From assembly GCF_000250635.1 (NCBI RefSeq), contig NC_016940.1:2466001-2530000 (forward strand): a DNA stretch of 64,000 bases, given 5' to 3'. Positions 59,987-64,000 of this stretch are shown here, one piece after another. Numbering within the stretch: the first letter of the stretch is position 1; every line of letters starts with the position of its first letter. The stretch comes from Saprospira grandis str. Lewin (lineage in GTDB: Bacteria; Bacteroidota; Bacteroidia; Chitinophagales; Saprospiraceae). The position numbers and the translations under genes were made by a program. Below the pieces are notes generated by a model. The model was not told where the DNA came from, searched no databases, and worked only from the letters and a program-made list of their open reading frames with translations.

Positions 59987-60017
59987 TTTGGAATCGAACA
60001 AACGTTTGGTAAATTTG
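59987..60017 (+). promoter_or_regulatory. Promoter of the TetR-beta-oxidation operon
   Basis: TTTG (59987-59990), 19 bases, then TAAATTTG (60010-60017): a perfect Bacteroidota promoter. Start of transcription is expected near 60023, 18 bases before the ATG at 60041. Confidence 0.75.
59999..60008. promoter_or_regulatory. Candidate operator palindrome between -33 and -7
   Basis: CAAACGTTTG is a perfect 10-base palindrome within the promoter spacer, extended by similar flanks. The position predicts that the TetR-type regulator downstream represses its own operon. Confidence 0.5.
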
Positions 60018-60040
60018 CCAAAGCAACAAACCAAATAAAA

Positions 60041-60625
60041 ATGCCCGTACAAAAGATTACGAAAGAGGAAATTGTGCGAAAAGCGATTATTGTTTTTCGA
60101 AAGCAAGGATACAACAAAACCTCTATGCGTGATTTGGCCCAGGCTTGTGGCTTGCAAAAAGGGAGTTTTTATCATTATTTTTCTTCTAAAGAGGCCTTAA
60201 TGTTAGAGGTCTTGACTACCTTATTGGAGTATTATCGCAAGAAGATTTTTGCCATTGCCTATGAGGAGGAGAGGAGTCCCTTGGCGCGTTTACAAGCTTT
60301 TTTTGACCAACAAGCGCCTATATTTACGCAAGATTTGGCGGGTTGTCTCTTTGGCAATATTACCTTAGAAACCATTTCTGTAGAACCTGAATTTAGGCGG
60401 GTGTTGCAAGCTTTTTTTGAAGATTGGATAGCTGCTTTTGCCCATTTATTTCTGCGGGCAGGAGCCTCTGAAGAGGAGGCGCTCAAGGCGGCTCGGCAGA
60501 CAGTTATGCAGATAGAAGGCGCATTAATGATGATGCGTGTTTTTCAAGATATTAAATTGTTGGGCTCGGCCTGCAATTGGGCCCTAGAGCGGCTCAAGCG
60601 TTGGCCAAAAGCCGAAAAAAAATAA
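60041..60625 (+). CDS. TetR-family transcriptional regulator (FadR/PsrA-like role)
   Basis: 194 residues from the ATG at 60041; the longer frame to 59951 runs through repeat sequence and the promoter. The N-terminal DNA-binding domain reads ITKEEIVRKAIIVFRKQGY and MRDLAQACGLQKGSFYHYF (helix-turn-helix), then SSKEALMLEVL. The C-terminal ligand domain contains GCLFGNITLETIS. It is 30 bases before the beta-oxidation gene and probably responds to acyl-CoA. That is inferred from context, as in FadR of Bacillus. Confidence 0.92.
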   Translation: MPVQKITKEEIVRKAIIVFRKQGYNKTSMRDLAQACGLQKGSFYHYFSSKEALMLEVLTTLLEYYRKKIFAIAYEEERSPLARLQAFFDQQAPIFTQDLAGCLFGNITLETISVEPEFRRVLQAFFEDWIAAFAHLFLRAGASEEEALKAARQTVMQIEGALMMMRVFQDIKLLGSACNWALERLKRWPKAEKK

Positions 60626-60655
60626 TTCCTTCATTAAATTAATTAGAATCACAAG

Positions 60656-63064
60656 ATGAGCAGACGGATTAGTAAAGTCGCTGTACTCGGATCTGGTGTT
60701 ATGGGAATGGGTATTGCTGCCCATTGTGCAAACATTGGACTAGAGGTATTGCTATTGGACATTGTTCCTTTTGACCTTTCTGAAGAGGAAAAGCAAAACC
60801 CCGCAGCGCGCAATCGATTGGCCGATCAGGCCCTTAAAGCCGCTGTTAAGGCCAAGAAAATTGAGCCCTTTTATGATCCTGCTTTTGCTAGCCGTGTAAG
60901 CACAGGCAACTTTGAGGATGATTTCCATAAAATTGCTGATTGCGATTGGATTATTGAGGTTGTTGTAGAGCGCCTCGATATTAAGCAAAAGGTATTTGCA
61001 CAAGTAGAAAAATATCGTAAGGCTGGGGCTATTGTGAGCTCAAACACCTCGGGTATTCCCATTTCTATGATGCTAGAAGGACGTAGCGAAGATTTTCAGA
61101 AGAACTTCTGTGGGACGCACTTTTTCAACCCCCCTCGTTACCTCCAACTTCTCGAGATTATTCCCACAAAAAAGACCGATCCTGCATTGATCGACTTTTT
61201 TATGGATTATGGTAGCCGTTTCCTTGGAAAGCAAACGGTACTTTGTAAAGATACTCCCGCCTTTATCGCTAACCGCGTAGGGGTATATGCTATGGCCAAG
61301 ATTTTCCAGTTGACGGAAGAGCTTGGTCTTTCTATTGAAGAGGTAGATCAGTTGACTGGCCCAGCGCTTGGCCGCCCTAAAACGGGAACTTTTGCCTTGG
61401 CTGATTTGGTGGGTCTAGATACTGCCGAAAAGGTAATCAAGGGAATCAAAGATAACTGCCCAACGGATGAGCAAGCTGCCGCTTTTGAAGTACCTGCTTA
61501 TCTGCAGTTTTTGCTAGAGAACAAATTTTTGGGGAACAAAACCAAAAAAGGGTTCTATGAGCGCACTAAACAAAAAGATGAGAATGGCCGCAAAATTAAG
61601 TTGGCCCTCAATTTAGCGACTCAGGAGTATGCTCCTGCTCAGCGGGTGAAGACTGCACTTTTGGGCGACCTCAAAAATGTTTCTGGTCTAGCGGGCAAGG
61701 TAAAAACCTTCTTCAAAGATAAATATCAAGAGGACAAAGGGGCCGAGTTGGTTCGCCGCTCATTGTTGGGTCTTTTTGCCTATGTGTCTAACCGCATTCC
61801 CGAAATCTCTGATCAGTTGTATAGCATTGATGATGCTTTGCGTGCTGGTTTTGCATGGAAAGTTGGTCCTTTCCAGTACTGGGACATGATTGGCCTAGAA
61901 AAAGGAGTAGAATTGGCTGAGGCCGATGGACAAACAGTGGCCGCTTGGGTAAAAGAAATGATTGCTGCAGGTCATACTAGCTTCTATAAGGTAGTGAATG
62001 GCGTAACTAACTACTATAATGTAGACAGCAAATCTTATCAGCCCGTACCCGGCGCCGAGCAGTCTATTATCTTGGACAATATCCGGGATAAGTCTGTAGT
62101 TTGGGAAAACAGCGATGTTCAGCTACACGATATTGGAGACCAAGTGCTTTGCTTGGAGTTCCGTTCTTACCAAAACACTTTGGGAGAGGGTGTCGTTCGC
62201 GGTGTCATGCAAGCTATTGAAATTGCTGAGCAAGGAGACTGGAGAGGTTTGGTGATTGGTAACAATGCCACGAACTTCTCTGTTGGGGCCAACTTGATGT
62301 TGATTGCCCAGATGGCTTATGAGCAAGATTTTGATGAGCTCAATATGGCCATTCACGCTTTCCAGCAAATGAATATGCGCGTGCGCTATTCTAGCATTCC
62401 CGTTGTAGTCGCTACTCAAGGATTCACCTTTGGTGGGGGTTGCGAAATGGCCATGCATGCCGATGCTGTCATTGCTTCTGCCGAATCTTATATCGGTTTG
62501 GTTGAGGTAGGTGTTGGTTTGATCCCTGGTGGTGCTGGAACCAAAGAGTTTGCTCTCCGTGCCTCAGATAGCTTCCACAAAGAGGATGTATATGTTCCCA
62601 AATTGATCGACCGTTTCAAAACGATCGCTATGGCTTCTGTGGCTACCTCTGCCCCCAAAGCCTTCAATGAAGGATACCTCCGTCATGGAATCGATCAAGT
62701 ATCTGTAAATACGAGCCTCACGCTTCAAAAAGCGAAGCAAAAGGTGATTGCTTTGGCCAATGCAGGTTATGTACAGCCAGCTAGCCGCCATGATATCGAA
62801 GTATTGGGCCGTGGTGGTCTAGGCGCACTTTATGTAGCTGCCGAAAGCCTCCGCCTAGGTCGCTATGCTAGCGATCACGATATCAAGATTGCCAAAAAAG
62901 TAGCTTATGTGCTTTGTGGTGGAGATCTTTCTGCCCAGCAAAAAGTATCGGAGCAATATCTACTCGATATCGAAAGAGAGGCCTTCTTGCAGCTTTGTGG
63001 CGAGCAAAAGACCCTCGAGCGTATTCAGGCGATGCTCACCACCGGCAGACCTTTGCGTAACTAA
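60656..63064 (+). CDS. fadN: FadN-type 3-hydroxyacyl-CoA dehydrogenase / enoyl-CoA hydratase
   Basis: 802 residues with two activities of fatty acid beta-oxidation. The dehydrogenase comes first: NAD-binding VAVLGSGVMGMGIAAHCANI, catalytic region GTHFFNPPRYLQLLEIIPT and KDTPAFIANRVG. The enoyl-CoA hydratase is C-terminal (about 510-700), with SVGANLMLIAQM, VVATQGFTFGGGCEMAMHAD and LVEVGVGLIPGGAGTKEF. This order (dehydrogenase then hydratase) is that of Bacillus FadN and the reverse of E. coli FadB/FadJ. A thiolase gene follows after 48 bases, as in the fadNA arrangement. Confidence 0.93.
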   Translation: MSRRISKVAVLGSGVMGMGIAAHCANIGLEVLLLDIVPFDLSEEEKQNPAARNRLADQALKAAVKAKKIEPFYDPAFASRVSTGNFEDDFHKIADCDWIIEVVVERLDIKQKVFAQVEKYRKAGAIVSSNTSGIPISMMLEGRSEDFQKNFCGTHFFNPPRYLQLLEIIPTKKTDPALIDFFMDYGSRFLGKQTVLCKDTPAFIANRVGVYAMAKIFQLTEELGLSIEEVDQLTGPALGRPKTGTFALADLVGLDTAEKVIKGIKDNCPTDEQAAAFEVPAYLQFLLENKFLGNKTKKGFYERTKQKDENGRKIKLALNLATQEYAPAQRVKTALLGDLKNVSGLAGKVKTFFKDKYQEDKGAELVRRSLLGLFAYVSNRIPEISDQLYSIDDALRAGFAWKVGPFQYWDMIGLEKGVELAEADGQTVAAWVKEMIAAGHTSFYKVVNGVTNYYNVDSKSYQPVPGAEQSIILDNIRDKSVVWENSDVQLHDIGDQVLCLEFRSYQNTLGEGVVRGVMQAIEIAEQGDWRGLVIGNNATNFSVGANLMLIAQMAYEQDFDELNMAIHAFQQMNMRVRYSSIPVVVATQGFTFGGGCEMAMHADAVIASAESYIGLVEVGVGLIPGGAGTKEFALRASDSFHKEDVYVPKLIDRFKTIAMASVATSAPKAFNEGYLRHGIDQVSVNTSLTLQKAKQKVIALANAGYVQPASRHDIEVLGRGGLGALYVAAESLRLGRYASDHDIKIAKKVAYVLCGGDLSAQQKVSEQYLLDIEREAFLQLCGEQKTLERIQAMLTTGRPLRN

Positions 63065-63112
63065 GCCGAGCGACTCATTATTATTTCAGACTTTAAAGAT
63101 GCTAATATAAAT

Positions 63113-64000
63113 ATGGATGCATATATCGTAGCGGGCTATCGTACCGCTGTAGGACGTGCCAAGAAAGGAGGTTTTCGCTTTATGCGCTCTGATGATTTGG
63201 CCGTAGAGGTAATCCAACACCTCCTCAAAAAAGTAGAAGGCGTAGAAGCCGATATGGTAGATGATGTTTTGGTAGGTTGCGCCAACCCCGAAGGGGAGCA
63301 GGGCCTCCAAATCGGTCGCCAAATTTCTATGCGCGCCCTAAGCAAATCAGTAGCTGGGGTAACCGTAAACCGCTATTGTGCTTCTGGCCTCGAAACAATT
63401 GCTATGGCTACCGCTAAGATTAAGGCCGGTATGGGCCATATCTTTGTGGCCGGTGGTGCCGAGAGCATGAGCATGATTCCCATGACGGGCTATAAGTTGG
63501 CCCCCAACTATAATGTAGCTTCTACTACTCCCGATTATTTGGTGGGTATGGGACTTACTGCCGAGGCGGTGAGCAATAAATACAATATTTCTAGAGAGGA
63601 CCAAGATGAGTTCGCCTACCTTTCTCATGTGAAGGCCGCCAAAGCTTTGGATGAAGGCTATTTCAATGATCAGATTGTCCCTGTAGATGTTCAGGAGGTT
63701 TATGTAGAAAATGGCCAGCGCAAAGAACGTAGCTTTACTGTTGCCCAGGATGAAGGCGTGCGCCGTAGCACTACTCCCGAGGCTTTGGCTAAATTGCGTC
63801 CCGTTTTTGCCCAAGGAGGTAGCGTTACCGCAGGTAACTCTTCTCAAACTTCTGATGGAGCTGCCTTCGTTTTGGTGGTTTCTGAAGAAATGGTCAAGCA
63901 ACTCAATCTACAACCTATCGCTCGCCTAGCCGCCTGCGCCGTAGGTGGTGTAGAGCCCTTGTATATGGGTATTGGTCCCTGCGTGGCCATCCCCAAAGCA
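63113..64000 (+). CDS. fadA: Acetyl-CoA acyltransferase (thiolase), truncated by the window end
   Basis: The first 296 codons of a thiolase that continues beyond base 64000. It begins MDAYIVAGYRTAVGRAKKGG. The nucleophile Cys-89 is in NRYCASGLETIAMA, and GGAESMSMIPM, NSSQTSDGAAFVLV and MGIGPCVAIPKA are standard thiolase segments. It cleaves 3-ketoacyl-CoA with CoA in the last step of beta-oxidation. Third gene of the TetR-fadN-fadA operon. Confidence 0.95.
   Translation, partial: MDAYIVAGYRTAVGRAKKGGFRFMRSDDLAVEVIQHLLKKVEGVEADMVDDVLVGCANPEGEQGLQIGRQISMRALSKSVAGVTVNRYCASGLETIAMATAKIKAGMGHIFVAGGAESMSMIPMTGYKLAPNYNVASTTPDYLVGMGLTAEAVSNKYNISREDQDEFAYLSHVKAAKALDEGYFNDQIVPVDVQEVYVENGQRKERSFTVAQDEGVRRSTTPEALAKLRPVFAQGGSVTAGNSSQTSDGAAFVLVVSEEMVKQLNLQPIARLAACAVGGVEPLYMGIGPCVAIPKA

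Noticed and set aside
1..64000. tRNA or rRNA genes
   Set aside because: I looked for T-loop (GGTTCRA) and CCA-like ends and rRNA-like blocks and found no convincing candidate.

Overview
The window looks like chromosomal DNA of a member of the Bacteroidota, most likely a Saprospiraceae-type gliding marine bacterium. Three things point there. Several promoters fit the Bacteroidota consensus TTTG-N19/20-TAnnTTTG (clearest at 52512-52543 and 59987-60017). Many gene families are typical of the phylum: TonB receptor with carboxypeptidase-like N-domain, OmpA with thrombospondin-3 repeats, the TPR/DUF4292/EnvC trio, M16 lipoprotein peptidase and CHAT-TPR protein. Housekeeping genes use GGCC-rich codons. 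The genus is an inference. No rRNA, tRNA, CRISPR array or transposase gene was seen.

Layout. 0.2-6.5 kb: an FtsX/LolE-type permease, a degenerate M20 peptidase, a tiny FeoB-associated-type Cys-rich membrane protein (3405-3578, minus strand), a secreted protein and a VWA membrane protein. 6.6-9.9 kb: a long foldback, an LRR protein and a low-GC restriction-modification pair (C5 methylase plus HpaII-family endonuclease). 10.2-17.1 kb: M16 peptidase (minus), OmpA/TSP3 porin-like protein and a WecA/MraY-type glycosyl-1-phosphate transferase. 17.5-24.8 kb: a compact cluster lepA, Nudix, TPR, DUF4292, EnvC-like, hflX. 26.0-38.6 kb: cell-surface genes (TonB receptor, giant secreted TPR-CHAT protein, helical/barrel protein, lipoproteins). 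38.8-44.2 kb: rbfA-lolE-SET operon (minus), MtfA/SEC-C peptidase, acyltransferase and HD protein. 44.6-51.1 kb: M19 dipeptidase, small secreted protein, eukaryotic-type citrate synthase, RmlA and an MFS exporter. 52.5-59.3 kb: ALDH7, an ECF sigma / membrane partner / His-rich Spy-like operon, DUF1415, MazG, serC. 60.0-64.0 kb: a TetR regulator, a FadN-type beta-oxidation enzyme and a thiolase that runs off the end.

The most striking feature is not a gene. About 23 copies of a GC-rich, 115-230 bp interspersed repeat fill most intergenic gaps in both orientations. Each has a conserved core (GCTCGCAGGTCTGCTCGGCC and GGTCTGG) separated by hairpins whose arms differ completely between copies but stay self-complementary. 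Most copies begin at a T-tract followed by GGGGC, and several abut the T-tract of a rho-independent terminator. One copy lies in frame inside a lipoprotein gene (21456-21588). A second repeat class is a MITE-like element of about 280 bp with terminal inverted repeats and nested inverted repeats. It has two near-complete copies (25037-25319 and 51930-52199, opposite orientations) and one fragment (59631-59720). Each complete copy has a tandem-repeat tract against the same end.

Working together: the 60-63 kb genes form an acyl-CoA-responsive beta-oxidation operon with a palindrome between the -33 and -7 boxes. The lepA-hflX cluster couples translation GTPases with envelope genes. The sigma operon probably senses envelope or metal stress. 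All functions are assigned by reading protein motifs; no database search was run.
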